A DNA stretch of 64,000 bases from Alcanivoracaceae bacterium (GCA_023146255.1 JAGLCJ010000004.1:62001-126000), one strand, 5' to 3'. Positions 1 through 10,870 are shown, numbered from the stretch's first letter. Numbers and translations are program-made. The notes: a model not told the origin generated them from the sequence alone.

Positions 1-1837
1 GATCGGCGCCTTCGGCGGGTTGGGTGAGCGCCGCCAGAGAAAAGGCCGGGCGGGCGGCAGCAACAAGCCGCACCTCATAGAAAAAATTGACTTCCTCGCC
101 CTGAACAATATGCAACCGGCAGCGCTGTCCCGGTTCATGTTGCAGCTCTGCATGCCAGCCAAGCTGGTTCATGCCAGCGCTGAGCTGCTGCATTGCCGGA
201 AAGGCAACGTTCTCAACAAATTCGCCAGCCTGATTCCGGTCCGGGAAGTGAACCAGTCGCGCCAGTCGTTGCTGCCAGCTGGCCGGATCCGGCGGGCTGT
301 CATGATGCTGTCGCTGCATGCTGGTTTCCCTGTGTCCTTCGATGATCAGCGCCCGCCACAGTCCCCAGGCTGACAGTAGCATGATCACGGCAAACGGCAG
401 GGCTGTGGCAATGGTCATGGTCTGCAGCGCGCTGAGACCGCCGGCAATCAGCAACACGGCGGCAATCACGCCCTCGGTGGACGCCCAGAACACCCGTTGC
501 CAGACCGGCGTATCGGTGCGGCCGCCGGCAGACAGCGAATCAATTACCAGCGAACCGGAGTCGGAAGAAGTGACAAAGAAGGTGATGATCAATACTACCG
601 TCAGGAATGAGACCACTTCTGTCAGTGGCAGGCGTTCATACAGCTTGAACAGGGCAATGGCGGTGTTCGACTGGACCTCGCCGATCAAGGCTGTGTAGCC
701 CTCGTTCATGATCAGGTTCAATGCGGTGTCACCAAATATTGAGAACCACAGGAAAGTAAATAATGACGGCACCAGCATGACGCCAAAAACAAATTCACGG
801 ATGGTGCGGCCGCGGCTGATGCGGGCAATAAACAGGCCGACAAACGGTGCCCAGGCAATGGTCCAGCCAAAGATGAACAGAGTCCAGTTACCAATCCAGT
901 CACTGCGGCTATAGGCCTGCAGATTGAAGGTGCGCTCGACAATGTTATTCAAATAGCTGCCGGTATTTTGCAGAAAGGTTTCCAGAATCAGGATTGAGGG
1001 CCCGACCAGAAAGACAAACAGCATCAGGGCGATGGCCAGCACCATATTGATGATCGACAGACGCTTGACGCCCTTGTCCATGCCGGCCACGACCGAAAAT
1101 ATGGCCAGACATGTGATCAGGGCGATGGAGATGACTTGCACAGTGGTGCTTACCGGAATGGATGGCCACAGGTAGTGCAGGCCAGCGTTGATCTGGGTAA
1201 CCGACAGGCCCAGCGTGGTAGCAATGCCGAACAGGGTGCCGAGGATGGCAAAAACGTCCACGGTATGTCCGATGGGGCCGTATATCTTTTCACCGATCAG
1301 CGGGTAAAGGGCCGAGCGAATGGAAAGCGGCAGACCATGACGAAAGGCAAAGTAAGCCAGCACCAATCCAACCAGGCCGTAAATGGCCCAAATGTGAAAG
1401 CCCCAGTGAAAGAATGCAATTTGCATCGCCTGCTTTGCTGCGTCGACCGTTTGGGCAGCGCCCAGTGGCGGTTCGGCAAAATGCAGCACCGGCTCGGCCA
1501 CGCCGAAGAACAACAGGGCAATGCCATAGCCGGCGGAGAACAGCATGGCAAACCAGACCGGGAACGGATACTCCGGTTCAGCATGGTCCGGGCCCAGCCG
1601 AATATTGCCAAACCGGGATAGGGCAATGCCGACAATAAACAGCAGGAACATGGCAACCGCCAGCATGTAGAACCAGCCGAATGTGCGGGTAATAAACGCC
1701 AACGTATTAGCAAACCATTCGCCAGCCAGCGTCGGATTGCTCAGGGTGCCAATCACCAGCAGTAGTGTGACGATAACGGCCGGGGCAAAAACCGGCACCA
1801 GTATGGTTGAGCGGGGAAGTCCGCGATCAGCATTCAT
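1..1837 (-). CDS. betT: BCCT family choline/betaine transporter, BetT-like (3' end outside window)
   Basis: Sodium- or proton-coupled uptake of choline or betaine across the inner membrane is the family role. About 612 codons are visible and the C-terminus runs off the window edge. The reading frame carries the BCCT signature (WAPFVGLFIARISRGRT) at about residues 325-342 and a TSSDSGSLV motif at about 421-430. Many hydrophobic segments precede a soluble tail after about residue 495, which resembles the long C-terminal domain of BetT rather than short BCCT proteins. The ATG at 1837 is chosen because AGGAGG lies 7 nt upstream. It follows the DUF4350 gene on the same strand after a 52-nt gap. 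Family is clear. The substrate is inferred from the tail. Confidence 0.9.
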   Translation of the reverse strand, partial: MNADRGLPRSTILVPVFAPAVIVTLLLVIGTLSNPTLAGEWFANTLAFITRTFGWFYMLAVAMFLLFIVGIALSRFGNIRLGPDHAEPEYPFPVWFAMLFSAGYGIALLFFGVAEPVLHFAEPPLGAAQTVDAAKQAMQIAFFHWGFHIWAIYGLVGLVLAYFAFRHGLPLSIRSALYPLIGEKIYGPIGHTVDVFAILGTLFGIATTLGLSVTQINAGLHYLWPSIPVSTTVQVISIALITCLAIFSVVAGMDKGVKRLSIINMVLAIALMLFVFLVGPSILILETFLQNTGSYLNNIVERTFNLQAYSRSDWIGNWTLFIFGWTIAWAPFVGLFIARISRGRTIREFVFGVMLVPSLFTFLWFSIFGDTALNLIMNEGYTALIGEVQSNTAIALFKLYERLPLTEVVSFLTVVLIITFFVTSSDSGSLVIDSLSAGGRTDTPVWQRVFWASTEGVIAAVLLIAGGLSALQTMTIATALPFAVIMLLSAWGLWRALIIEGHRETSMQRQHHDSPPDPASWQQRLARLVHFPDRNQAGEFVENVAFPAMQQLSAGMNQLGWHAELQHEPGQRCRLHIVQGEEVNFFYEVRLVAAARPAFSLAALTQPAEGAD

Positions 1838-1889
1838 CTGTCGTCCTCCTTGTCGGCCTGTCACCTTACCTTTTTTCACCAGAGCCTGC

Positions 1890-3188
1890 TCAGAGGCTTT
1901 GCCGCAGGTGCTGTAACAGGGCGATCTGCTGTTGCAAGGCCGCGTCGTTATCCGGAACAGCATGCAGTGCCTGATGTACCAGCTCAGGGCTCAGGCCAGA
2001 CAGCTCCGCAGCGAGCTGTTTGCAGCGCTGCGGATCTGTTCCTCCAGGATGTGTGGCCAGCCGGCGCAGCACATCTCGCTGAAGCGGTTCAAGCAAAGGT
2101 CTTTTCTGGTTGATGCGCCAGAGCAGCGCTGCCGCAGCGCGAAGATGATCGGTGAAGTCATGTGGCTGCCGTTCGGATAACGATAAAATCACGCCACGCC
2201 GCGGCATATGCTGCCAGAGAAAAACAAGCAGCAGAATCAGCAGCGACAGTATCAGAGGCCAGGCTCGTTGCCAGGCCCAGGATGAAAGCGGTGGCACATC
2301 AACACTGGTGGCCCACCAGATCTGAGTATAGGTCTGGCTGATGTACTCAAGCAGAGCGGCATGATCCAGATGATGTAGTCGACGGTTCTTGAAAATAGCC
2401 ATGTCCGACAGCACCCAGACGTCGCCAACTCCGCTGCGTAGCTGGAGTAGTGAATCACGCCCTCCAATGACGCCGCGTTGCATCACATTTGTGCCGCTTT
2501 CAGGTAGCGAGACGTCCTCTTCGTCAACCTCGTCAAAAAGGTCGCGGTGCAGCAGGTCGATGGTCGGGTCCATCTCCAGTTGAAACTGTGCCACATCCTC
2601 AATGTCCAGCCAGGCGAAAACCGGCTGCCTGGTGAAGTCACCGCAGGTCAGATCAATGCAGGTATCGTCATCTTCCCCGGCGATGCAGTGCATGCGGAAA
2701 TTGCGCTCCAGCTGACCGTCCTCAGGCCCAAAGGCGGGTGAGGCGGGGGCGCGGTGTGGTTGCGAGCCATCTCGCCAGGCAGTAATGCCAAGTCGGTACA
2801 GCAGCGGGTCGTGGTTGCGGATATCCGCGTCACTAAGCTCACCGTCATCCCAGGCATCTTCGCTTAACGGCAAGGCATGGGTGACAAGCCGGCCACCTGC
2901 TTCGACCCATTCAAGCAGCGCATCCTGTTGCCATGTCGGCATGGTGCCCGGGGTACGTTCCACTATCAGCAGAGTATCGGTTGCCGGTAACGGGAATAAT
3001 TCGATGGAGCTGGTGAGCCGCCGTGGTGATTTCTGCCAGCGTTCAAACAGCGCCAGCGCAGCGGCCTGAGGCCGCATGGTTGGCTGGCCATGTTGTGCGA
3101 TTGGAATTTTCTCGAACTTGTGCCAGATCGTGGCTGCCAGCACAGCGAGCAATATCAGCGCCAGAACTGCACCGATGCGCCCGATCAT
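1890..3188 (-). CDS. DUF4350 domain-containing membrane protein
   Basis: This 432-residue protein has an N-terminal membrane segment (about residues 4-20), a periplasmic DUF4350-like region (about 45-260), a second membrane segment (about 300-325) and a cytoplasmic helical tail. Such proteins sit in MoxR-type operons with RDD, SpoIIM-like and DUF4129 genes. Their biochemical role is not established. The start at 3188 gives an ATGA overlap with the stop of the upstream DUF4129 gene. A longer frame beginning at 3233 would overlap that gene by 49 nt and is less likely. The expected next genes, a MoxR AAA ATPase and a DUF58 protein, are absent and a transporter gene follows. Confidence 0.85.
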   Translation of the reverse strand: MIGRIGAVLALILLAVLAATIWHKFEKIPIAQHGQPTMRPQAAALALFERWQKSPRRLTSSIELFPLPATDTLLIVERTPGTMPTWQQDALLEWVEAGGRLVTHALPLSEDAWDDGELSDADIRNHDPLLYRLGITAWRDGSQPHRAPASPAFGPEDGQLERNFRMHCIAGEDDDTCIDLTCGDFTRQPVFAWLDIEDVAQFQLEMDPTIDLLHRDLFDEVDEEDVSLPESGTNVMQRGVIGGRDSLLQLRSGVGDVWVLSDMAIFKNRRLHHLDHAALLEYISQTYTQIWWATSVDVPPLSSWAWQRAWPLILSLLILLLVFLWQHMPRRGVILSLSERQPHDFTDHLRAAAALLWRINQKRPLLEPLQRDVLRRLATHPGGTDPQRCKQLAAELSGLSPELVHQALHAVPDNDAALQQQIALLQHLRQSL

Positions 3189-4693
3189 ACCGCTTCCTGC
3201 CGGTGTTTGTTGTCGCCAAAATGGCCGCTCCATTGCTGCAGCAACGAGCGGATCTGCTCTACCGGTGGCGGGCGGTGCGCCCAGGCGGTACTGATCCAGA
3301 GTGGTGTCAGTGTTGCCAAAATGGCGACGCCGGTCTTGTCTTCATGCAGGTCGCGACAGCGCTGCAGAACCTCGGTTTCTGTTGCGCCAGCGAGCACCGG
3401 AATGTCGCCCTTGCCGGCTAACCGTGACAGGGTCGCGCGATACAAAAGACTCAATGCTTCGCGCGCATCGCCGCGATCAAGTGCGACCAGTACGGATTCG
3501 GCAAGATTGGATGGCAGTGACGCCTGCCGAATGTCGAGGCCGGCGACATGGGTAACCGGCTTTTTCAGGCGCTGATGGCTGGAAGGAAGCGCTGCCAGCC
3601 AGTGTCGGTAATACCACAATGTCCACAGCAGCAGAGCAATGACTGCAGCCCACAACAGCACACGCAGGATGTCGGCCAGCGATGGCAGACTGTTGTAGTC
3701 ACGGGTGCCATCTGCATCAAAAAGCCATTTAAAAAAATCGACTAACCAGTCTGGTGGCTGGTCATCTGGCAATGCCTCCATGGCCTCGTTATCGGTCCGT
3801 AACTGCCATTTCCCATGGACTTCGACTGGCATGAAGTCTTGCCCGGCCACGACTTCAATCGCATCCTGTTGCGGACTGCCGGCATGGGCCGGTTGCAGCG
3901 GTACCAGTAACAACAGCGGGAACAGACAGATCAGCGCCAGCGTGGCTGTGGTCAGCACGCGGCGACGTTCACCAATTCGCCGCATGCCAAGCTCCAGATC
4001 CCAGCCCTCCAGCCATGTCCGTTTGTTAAGGTAAAGCGCGAAGCCGGAAACGACATAAAGCGGCTGCAGGATGGTCAGGGTGAGATACCAGGTGATCAGG
4101 CCAAGCATGGCGTAGTGTGTGCCGGTCAGCAGCCAGTCCATATCACTCAGGTAGTACTGCCCCGGCATCATCATCATGACCAGCATGGTGAAGGCATAAC
4201 TGATAATAAACTCGATATGCGCCATCAGCAGCGTCAGCATAGATGCCCGGTTTGGCGGGCCCATATTCAATACTCTGATCCGCTCCCGATAGCGATGACC
4301 GTGCTGATGTTCCAGCTGGCTGACAGGGACAGAAAAACTGCGGGTCAAGTAGATGCGCCGCCACAGCAGCCAGGGCAGTAACCCCGGCAGTGCGTAACGA
4401 CGAAACTCGCGCCATAGCATGCGCAATGTCACCGGTTCGTTAAACAGGGTGCGGGCGCAGTACTCCAGTAGTGGCCGCTCGAGCACGGGTTTGAGCCACC
4501 ACAACAACAGTATCCCGAACCCTGAGTAGCCAGTCAGTGTCAGCCACAGGGCGAGCAGCAGTACCGGCATGCTGAAGCTGAGCCAGACCAGCGTCAGGGG
4601 TTTCCACCAGGCGCGATAAAGGTGAGTGCCCATGTCCATGGCCTGCCATGGCGTTCGTGGTGCAATCCGGGCGCTGATCTGGTCAAGCCGCAT
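3185..4693 (-). CDS. DUF4129 domain-containing multi-pass membrane protein
   Basis: This 502-residue protein has several hydrophobic segments in the first 270 residues and a further one near residue 360. The C-terminal cytoplasmic part has the DUF4129 pattern (LLYRATLSRLA and following residues, about 430-445). DUF4129 proteins occur in MoxR operons and, in other lineages, in transglutaminase operons. A structural or envelope-assembly role is plausible but unproven. The ATG at 4693 overlaps the stop of the SpoIIM-like gene (TGATG). The alternative start at 4738 would overlap it further and has no advantage. Confidence 0.85.
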   Translation of the reverse strand: MRLDQISARIAPRTPWQAMDMGTHLYRAWWKPLTLVWLSFSMPVLLLALWLTLTGYSGFGILLLWWLKPVLERPLLEYCARTLFNEPVTLRMLWREFRRYALPGLLPWLLWRRIYLTRSFSVPVSQLEHQHGHRYRERIRVLNMGPPNRASMLTLLMAHIEFIISYAFTMLVMMMMPGQYYLSDMDWLLTGTHYAMLGLITWYLTLTILQPLYVVSGFALYLNKRTWLEGWDLELGMRRIGERRRVLTTATLALICLFPLLLLVPLQPAHAGSPQQDAIEVVAGQDFMPVEVHGKWQLRTDNEAMEALPDDQPPDWLVDFFKWLFDADGTRDYNSLPSLADILRVLLWAAVIALLLWTLWYYRHWLAALPSSHQRLKKPVTHVAGLDIRQASLPSNLAESVLVALDRGDAREALSLLYRATLSRLAGKGDIPVLAGATETEVLQRCRDLHEDKTGVAILATLTPLWISTAWAHRPPPVEQIRSLLQQWSGHFGDNKHRQEAV

Positions 4694-5658
4694 CAGCGAC
4701 GTCCTCCGGCAAACAGATAGCCGAATAGCAGGATCCACAGCGCACTACCGACACTGTATTTTATCCATGGCTCAAACAGCCGCGGTGACCAGAATGCTTC
4801 AATAAATGCCGCCAGCAGCAGCAGCGCAAAAGCACCGTACATCACTGGCATGGCCTCTCCGGCGGATTTTCTCAATGCGTCCAGTCGCGTCCAGGGCCCG
4901 GGCGCCAGCAGTGCCCAGCCGAGTCGCAAGCCGGCACCGCCGGCCAGCACAATGGCCGTCAGTTCCGGCGCACCATGGGCGATGACAAAGGTAAAGAACG
5001 GTTCGTGCATGTCGTTATTACTGAGATGCGCCGCAATGGCACCGAAAAAGCTGCCGTTGAACAGCATGACGATCAGCGCGCCGACGCCGAGGAAAATACC
5101 GCCGGCGAAGGTACGAAAGGCAATGCTGATGTTGTTATAGATGTAGTAGCCGAACATGACGATGTCATCATTGCTGTCACGTTCGCTGCGATGGCTCGCT
5201 TCCGGGTGATACATGTCCTCAAGCTGCTGTGCGGTGTCGGCATCGACCAGCGCATAGATCATTTCCGGTTGTTGCCGGACCAGCGCCCACAACAGCAACA
5301 TCGACAGGCAGAACACCACTGCGCTGGCCAGCTGCCATGGCCATTGCGCACGTACCGCGCGGGGGAAATCGGCCAGAAAAAACCGCTTCAATGGTGCCGC
5401 CACCGGTAGCCGCGGGCGGTACAGCAGTCGATAGCCGCGCAGTACCAGATCATCCAGTCGCTGAATCAGGCTGATGCTGTAACCGCGCTCCCGAGCCAAT
5501 GCCTGATGATGGCACAACCGCCGGTAGCTGGCCGGCAGCCGTGCCAGACGCGGATCCTGTGCGGCTTCGCCGGGGCGCAATTTTTCCAGCACGGCAAACT
5601 GTTGCTCAAGCCATTGCCAGTCAGCGCTGAATTGTCGCTCAAACTGTGCCTGCTTCAT
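4693..5658 (-). CDS. SpoIIM-like (stage II sporulation protein M / DUF95) membrane protein
   Basis: The protein has 321 residues: a soluble N-terminal region of about 110 residues and then five or so membrane segments. The central part has the SpoIIM/DUF95 pattern, including the NNISIAFRTFAGGIFLGVG stretch (about residues 175-195) and HGAPELTAIVLAGGAGL (about 228-245). In non-sporulating proteobacteria this family is found in MoxR operons beside RDD proteins, as here. Its overlap with the RDD gene is 4 nt (ATGA). The function in this setting is unknown, and the spore-related name is only a family label. Confidence 0.9.
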   Translation of the reverse strand: MKQAQFERQFSADWQWLEQQFAVLEKLRPGEAAQDPRLARLPASYRRLCHHQALARERGYSISLIQRLDDLVLRGYRLLYRPRLPVAAPLKRFFLADFPRAVRAQWPWQLASAVVFCLSMLLLWALVRQQPEMIYALVDADTAQQLEDMYHPEASHRSERDSNDDIVMFGYYIYNNISIAFRTFAGGIFLGVGALIVMLFNGSFFGAIAAHLSNNDMHEPFFTFVIAHGAPELTAIVLAGGAGLRLGWALLAPGPWTRLDALRKSAGEAMPVMYGAFALLLLAAFIEAFWSPRLFEPWIKYSVGSALWILLFGYLFAGGRR

Positions 5659-6329
5659 GAGTGTCCCCGCAGGTAACGGGCAACATTCATGGCGCGTTGT
5701 TCGGACTCCGTACCATTCAGCTCCGGCCAGGCAAAGGCACTCAGCTCCTGACGTCGGGCGGCGGACAGCGTGTCTTTGCGTTCGAGCAGCGCGAGCAGGG
5801 TCTGCTGATCGTCCAGCGTCGCGGGCCAGTCCGGTGCGGTGCTGCTGTCGGTCATCACCTGTATTGCCGGCCGCTCGCTGTTGACGTACACCACCATGGT
5901 GTTGCCGGCCAGATCACCAAGGCGCTGGAAGCGATGGTTGCTGAGCATGGCGATAAATCCGGTCAGGTACAGCATCGGAAAAAAATCTGCCTGACGAATT
6001 AAATTGCGGATCAGGCTGCCGTTGAGGGTAACTGGCGTGCCGTCCGTGTGTGTGACTGCGATTCCCAGAGCGCGCTTGCCCGGTGTCTGGCCATGTCGCA
6101 GCACTTCAAACAGCACCGGATAGAACCATTCCAGCAGAAAAACCAGTATCAGCATCAGGCCGGCACCGGCGCCGGCTTTGGTCAGGACAACAAACCAGGC
6201 GCCGAGGTAAAACGGCGTGCGAATGAGAAAATCGATGAAGAAGGCGGCAGCGCGCGGCAGGATGCCGACCGGCACCAGCGACAGCACGGCCCCCTCCGGG
6301 GTGCGCAGTCGTTGCCGATCATCAATCAC
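5655..6329 (-). CDS. RDD family membrane protein
   Basis: This 224-residue protein has an RDD domain: an early Arg-x-x-x-Phe-x-x-Asp pattern (LPRAAAFFIDFLIRTPF, about residues 24-40), two further hydrophobic segments and the GKRALGIAV motif near residue 84. RDD domains are membrane modules of unclear biochemistry, sometimes linked to ion exchange. The gene overlaps DUF2069 by 8 nt upstream and the SpoIIM-like gene by 4 nt downstream, so they are almost certainly co-transcribed and translationally coupled. Confidence 0.9.
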   Translation of the reverse strand: MIDDRQRLRTPEGAVLSLVPVGILPRAAAFFIDFLIRTPFYLGAWFVVLTKAGAGAGLMLILVFLLEWFYPVLFEVLRHGQTPGKRALGIAVTHTDGTPVTLNGSLIRNLIRQADFFPMLYLTGFIAMLSNHRFQRLGDLAGNTMVVYVNSERPAIQVMTDSSTAPDWPATLDDQQTLLALLERKDTLSAARRQELSAFAWPELNGTESEQRAMNVARYLRGHS

Positions 6330-6686
6330 GGCCTGTGCCCCGCTGCCGGATCAGCAGCACTGCGCACACAAACAGTAATGTGGTCAGGCCAACCCTGGCG
6401 ATGGCGACTGTGCGTACCGGCGGCGGATCAAGCAGCTGGGTGGCAAAGCCGGCGAAGTAGAACAACAGCAGTATGCAAAGCCAGGTCAGCATGCGTCCGT
6501 CACCACGGATGGTTGCCGGCAGCATCAGGACCAGTGGCCCGTACAAAACCACAGTCATCAGGATGCCAGCGCGCAGCATGGTGTCGGCGGATACTGTGTG
6601 CTGCTCCGGCGCCAGCCACCACAGGCCGCCTATGCCGGCAAAAATCAGGGCAACATGAGACAGCCGGGCGAGGTTAAGAATCATCA

Positions 6687-6687
<1 letters not shown>
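6322..6687 (-). CDS. DUF2069 domain-containing small membrane protein
   Basis: This is a 121-residue protein with four predicted membrane segments and almost no soluble part. The length and pattern match DUF2069 proteins, which usually lie next to wrbA in gammaproteobacteria. Function is unknown. The start codon overlaps the wrbA stop (TGATG at 6685-6689). A second ATG follows immediately, so the start may be one codon later. Confidence 0.85.
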
Positions 6688-7642
<955 letters not shown>

Positions 7643-7701
7643 GGTGGTCCGGATTCGCTTGCGAGACCCCATTGTAGTGGCGACGGAGAGAGTGGCAACC
7701 G

Positions 7702-8985
7702 ATGAATCAACCGCAGACACGCTGGCAGGACAGGGCGCGATCCGGTCTGACCATGGCACGGGATTTTATCCAGTTGCTAGGCCGCAGTTTTCGTGAGGAT
7801 GGCTGCAAGGAAAGTGCGGCGGCACTGACTTATACCACCCTGTTTGCCATCGTTCCGATCATGACCGTGGCGTTTGCCATTCTCTCTGCGATTCCGGCGC
7901 TGCAGGAACGCAGTGGCGAGATCCAGCAATGGGCGTTTGCCAATTTTGCTCCCGGCGCCGGTGAAAAGGTGCTGGAGTACGTCAATGAGTTTTCCCGGCA
8001 GGCCGGCAACCTGACCGCGATCGGTGCCATATTCCTGTTTGTCACCTCGGTACTCATGCTGCGCACCATCGAACGCAATATGAACCGGATCTGGCGGGTG
8101 ACGACGCCGCGCAGTGGTCCGATGAGCGTCATTATGTACTGGGCGGTGCTAACGCTCGGACCGCTCAGCCTCGGGGCTGCGCTGGGTATCAGTTCCTACC
8201 TGACTTCCATGTCACTGATTACCGATACGGTGGAGCTGCTCGGAGGCATGCGGCTCTGGCTGTCGTTGTTGCCATTACTGTTTATGACGTTGGCGCTAAC
8301 GTTGATGTATGTGGTGGTGCCGAACTGTTATGTGCCGGTTCGGCAGGGTTTGATCGGCGGTTTCGTTGCTGCATGCCTGTTCGAGCTGGCCAAGGGCGGG
8401 TTCACCCTGTTTATCAAGATGTCGCCATCCTATGAAGTGGTTTATGGGGCCTTCGCCGCAGTACCGCTGTTCCTGCTGTGGTTGTTTATTTCCTGGAATA
8501 TCGTCCTCGGCGGCGCCGAGTTGGTGCGGGTGCTGGTGGTGTTCGGCGAATATCGCAGTGAGTTGCCACGCTTGCAGTCGCTGCTGCGGTTGCTGGAAAT
8601 TCTCTGGCGCCGGCAGCAGCAGGGCCGGGTTTTAAGGGTTCAGGAAGTGCGTCGGGTGCTAAAGCTGGCCGGCGCCAGTCACTGGGAAGAATTTCGCAAT
8701 CTGTTGATGGACCTGCGGCTGATGCGGCGCACTGAAAACGGCGAGTTTGTGCTCGGCCGGGATCTCAACACCCTGACCCTGACCGAGCTGGTCGACATGC
8801 TGCCCTGGACCACGCGTGAGGCCCTGCGGGTCGGAGAGCAACATAACCGGCCCTGGGAGCCGCTGCTGGCGTCTCGCTGCGCCGAAGCACGCAGTGGCTG
8901 GACGGCCCCGCTTGATATGACTGTTGAGCAACTGTTCAGCAGCACGGAGGAAAAAAATGAAACAGGTCGAGCTGACCCACAATGA
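7702..8985 (+). CDS. YihY/BrkB family inner membrane protein
   Basis: This 427-residue protein has six hydrophobic segments between about residues 35 and 285. The N-terminal region (ESAAALTYTTLFAIVPIM) and the later YGAFAAVPLFLLWLFISW stretch are typical of YihY, formerly annotated as ribonuclease BN. The C-terminal 140 residues are soluble and helix-rich, as in longer proteobacterial members. Function is not firmly known. GGAGAG lies about 11 nt before the ATG. The 3' end overlaps the hydrolase gene by 29 nt in a different frame. Confidence 0.9.
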   Translation: MNQPQTRWQDRARSGLTMARDFIQLLGRSFREDGCKESAAALTYTTLFAIVPIMTVAFAILSAIPALQERSGEIQQWAFANFAPGAGEKVLEYVNEFSRQAGNLTAIGAIFLFVTSVLMLRTIERNMNRIWRVTTPRSGPMSVIMYWAVLTLGPLSLGAALGISSYLTSMSLITDTVELLGGMRLWLSLLPLLFMTLALTLMYVVVPNCYVPVRQGLIGGFVAACLFELAKGGFTLFIKMSPSYEVVYGAFAAVPLFLLWLFISWNIVLGGAELVRVLVVFGEYRSELPRLQSLLRLLEILWRRQQQGRVLRVQEVRRVLKLAGASHWEEFRNLLMDLRLMRRTENGEFVLGRDLNTLTLTELVDMLPWTTREALRVGEQHNRPWEPLLASRCAEARSGWTAPLDMTVEQLFSSTEEKNETGRADPQ

Positions 8986-9838
8986 TCTGCGCTTCCCGGC
9001 ACTGATGGCCGGGGAGGGCGAGCCGGTACTGTTGCTGCATGGCTTTCCCGACAGCTATCGCAACTGGCGCCATCAGGTTCAGGCGCTGGCTGATGCCGGT
9101 TATTGCGCCATCGCACCGGCACTGCGCGGCTACGCCCCGGGCTGCCAGCCGAAGGATGGCGATTATTCCCTGCGCGCGGCGGTGGAAGATGTCTGTGCGT
9201 TTGCCAGCCAGCTTGGCGGCTGCGTGCATCTGGTCGGCCATGACTGGGGTGCGGTGGTGGCGTATCTCGCCGCAGCCCGCTCGCCGGATCTGTTTCGCAG
9301 TTGCACCATGCTGGCGATTCCGCCGTTGAAACGCCTGCCCACTGCCGTGCTGAAGGTGCCGGAGCAATTGCTGTTAAGTGGTTATATGGAATTTTTCCAG
9401 TTGCCGCTGGTGCCGGAGTGGGTGTTGCGCCGGGATGGTCTGGCCGGGGTCGAGTGGTTATGGAAACGCTGGTCGCCCGGTTGGGATGGTGGTGATTATC
9501 TGGATGAGGCGCGTCGCACGCTGGCGCAACCCGGTGTATTGAGTGCTGCGCTTGGTTGGTACCGTCATCTGCCGAAAGTCTGGACTGAAGCGCATCGCGA
9601 AGCGCGTGGCTGGCTGGCGCTGCCGGTGAAAGTGCCGACCATGGTATTGCTCGGCGAGCAGGACGGCTGCATGAGCCCGCGGTTACTTGACCATACCGTG
9701 CATAGAAAAGATTTTCCGGCCGGACTGCGGGTGGAGAAGATTGCCGGTGCCGGCCATTTTCTGCAGCTGGAAAAACCCGAGCGGATCAACGATCTGCTGC
9801 TGACGCAGTTACGTCAGTACGCCGGAGAATGTGCTTAA
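8957..9838 (+). CDS. Alpha/beta hydrolase, epoxide-hydrolase-like
   Basis: This 293-residue alpha/beta hydrolase has the oxyanion loop HGFPDSYRNW (residues 29-38). The nucleophile elbow GHDWGAV puts Asp96 in the nucleophile position, as in epoxide hydrolases and haloacid or haloalkane dehalogenases. The catalytic His267 lies in GAGHFLQLEKPERI. The ATG at 8957 is preferred because GGAGG lies just upstream and the domain starts here. The gene begins inside the 3' end of yihY, suggesting coupling. An aspartate nucleophile argues against a simple esterase. The substrate cannot be predicted. Confidence 0.9.
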   Translation: MKQVELTHNDLRFPALMAGEGEPVLLLHGFPDSYRNWRHQVQALADAGYCAIAPALRGYAPGCQPKDGDYSLRAAVEDVCAFASQLGGCVHLVGHDWGAVVAYLAAARSPDLFRSCTMLAIPPLKRLPTAVLKVPEQLLLSGYMEFFQLPLVPEWVLRRDGLAGVEWLWKRWSPGWDGGDYLDEARRTLAQPGVLSAALGWYRHLPKVWTEAHREARGWLALPVKVPTMVLLGEQDGCMSPRLLDHTVHRKDFPAGLRVEKIAGAGHFLQLEKPERINDLLLTQLRQYAGECA

Positions 9839-9851
9839 TGGGTATCCGGGC

Positions 9852-10280
9852 TCAGGCGTCAGGTACAAAGTTCAGCGACGCCGAGTTAATGCAGTAACGC
9901 AGCCCGGTCGGGCCCGGGCCATCCGGGAAGACATGGCCGAGATGGGAGTCACAACGGGCACAGCGTATTTCCGTGCGTAGCATGCCGTGGCTGTGATCCT
10001 CCAGATGACGGATATGATCCTTGTCAAAGCTGTCAAAAAAACTCGGCCAGCCGGTGCCGGAGTTGAATTTGTGTTCGGCGCGAAATAGCGGCAAGTCGCA
10101 CAGACGGCACTGATAGACGCCGTTTTCCTTGTTCTCCAGGTAGCCACCACAGAACGGCCGCTCGGTGCCCTGATTGAGCAGGATATGGCGTTCTTCCGGG
10201 GTCAGGGTGGCGGCCCGCTTTTCCAGTTCCTCCAGCGACGGCGGTGTCAGGTCGTAACCGCTGGCAGATTGCTTGCTCAT
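9852..10280 (-). CDS. msrB: Peptide-methionine (R)-S-oxide reductase MsrB
   Basis: MsrB repairs the R-epimer of methionine sulfoxide in proteins. The 142-residue sequence has the two zinc-binding Cys-x-x-Cys pairs (CRLC and CARC), the GTGWPSF motif and the catalytic RYCINSASL motif with Cys130. It starts 2 nt after the msrA stop, so the two repair enzymes are translated from one message. Confidence 0.97.
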   Translation of the reverse strand: MSKQSASGYDLTPPSLEELEKRAATLTPEERHILLNQGTERPFCGGYLENKENGVYQCRLCDLPLFRAEHKFNSGTGWPSFFDSFDKDHIRHLEDHSHGMLRTEIRCARCDSHLGHVFPDGPGPTGLRYCINSASLNFVPDA

Positions 10281-10282
10281 CG

Positions 10283-10870
10283 TTATTTTCCTTTCAGCTT
10301 GTCGGGGTAGGTTTTTTCCAGTTTGCTGACTTTCGGGCTGGCGGCAAACATGATGTAGGGCTGCAGCGGATTGCGGGCAGCGTAATTCTGATGGTACGCC
10401 TCGGCCGGGTAGAACGCTGTCAGCGGCTCCAGCGTGGTGACAATCGGATCCCTGAACAGGCCGCTTTGTTCCAGTTGCCGGATATAGGCTCGGATGACGT
10501 CAGCTTCGTTGTCGTCGTGATAGAACACCGCTGAGCGGTACTGGCGGCCGCGGTCGTTGCCCTGACGGTTGAGCTGGGTCGGGTCGTGGGCAACCGAAAA
10601 GAAAACCTTCAGCAGCTGGCCGAGGCTGATGCGGTCAGCGTCATAGCGGATGCGGATGACTTCGGCATGATCGGTGCTGCCGCTGCAGACGGCCTCGTAG
10701 TTGGCGGTGTCGGCACTGCCGCCGGCATAGCCGGAAACGACTTCGAGGACGCCGTCGAGGGCGAGGTATACCGCTTCGGTGCACCAGAAGCAGCCACCGC
10801 CGAGGATCAGGGTCTGTTCGCCGCTTTGCGGCAGGTCCTGCTCGGGATCGGGAAAGGTGGTGTCGGGCAT
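10283..10870 (-). CDS. msrA: Peptide-methionine (S)-S-oxide reductase MsrA
   Basis: MsrA repairs the S-epimer of methionine sulfoxide. The protein has 195 residues with the catalytic [11 protein letters not shown] motif (Cys27) near the N-terminus, a GYAGG motif and the conserved [19 protein letters not shown] stretch. The C-terminal part keeps the family YHQNY motif (about 160). It is the first gene of an msrA-msrB pair. Upstream is a 559-nt gene-free stretch containing a structured repeat. Confidence 0.97.
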   Translation of the reverse strand: MPDTTFPDPEQDLPQSGEQTLILGGGCFWCTEAVYLALDGVLEVVSGYAGGSADTANYEAVCSGSTDHAEVIRIRYDADRISLGQLLKVFFSVAHDPTQLNRQGNDRGRQYRSAVFYHDDNEADVIRAYIRQLEQSGLFRDPIVTTLEPLTAFYPAEAYHQNYAARNPLQPYIMFAASPKVSKLEKTYPDKLKGK

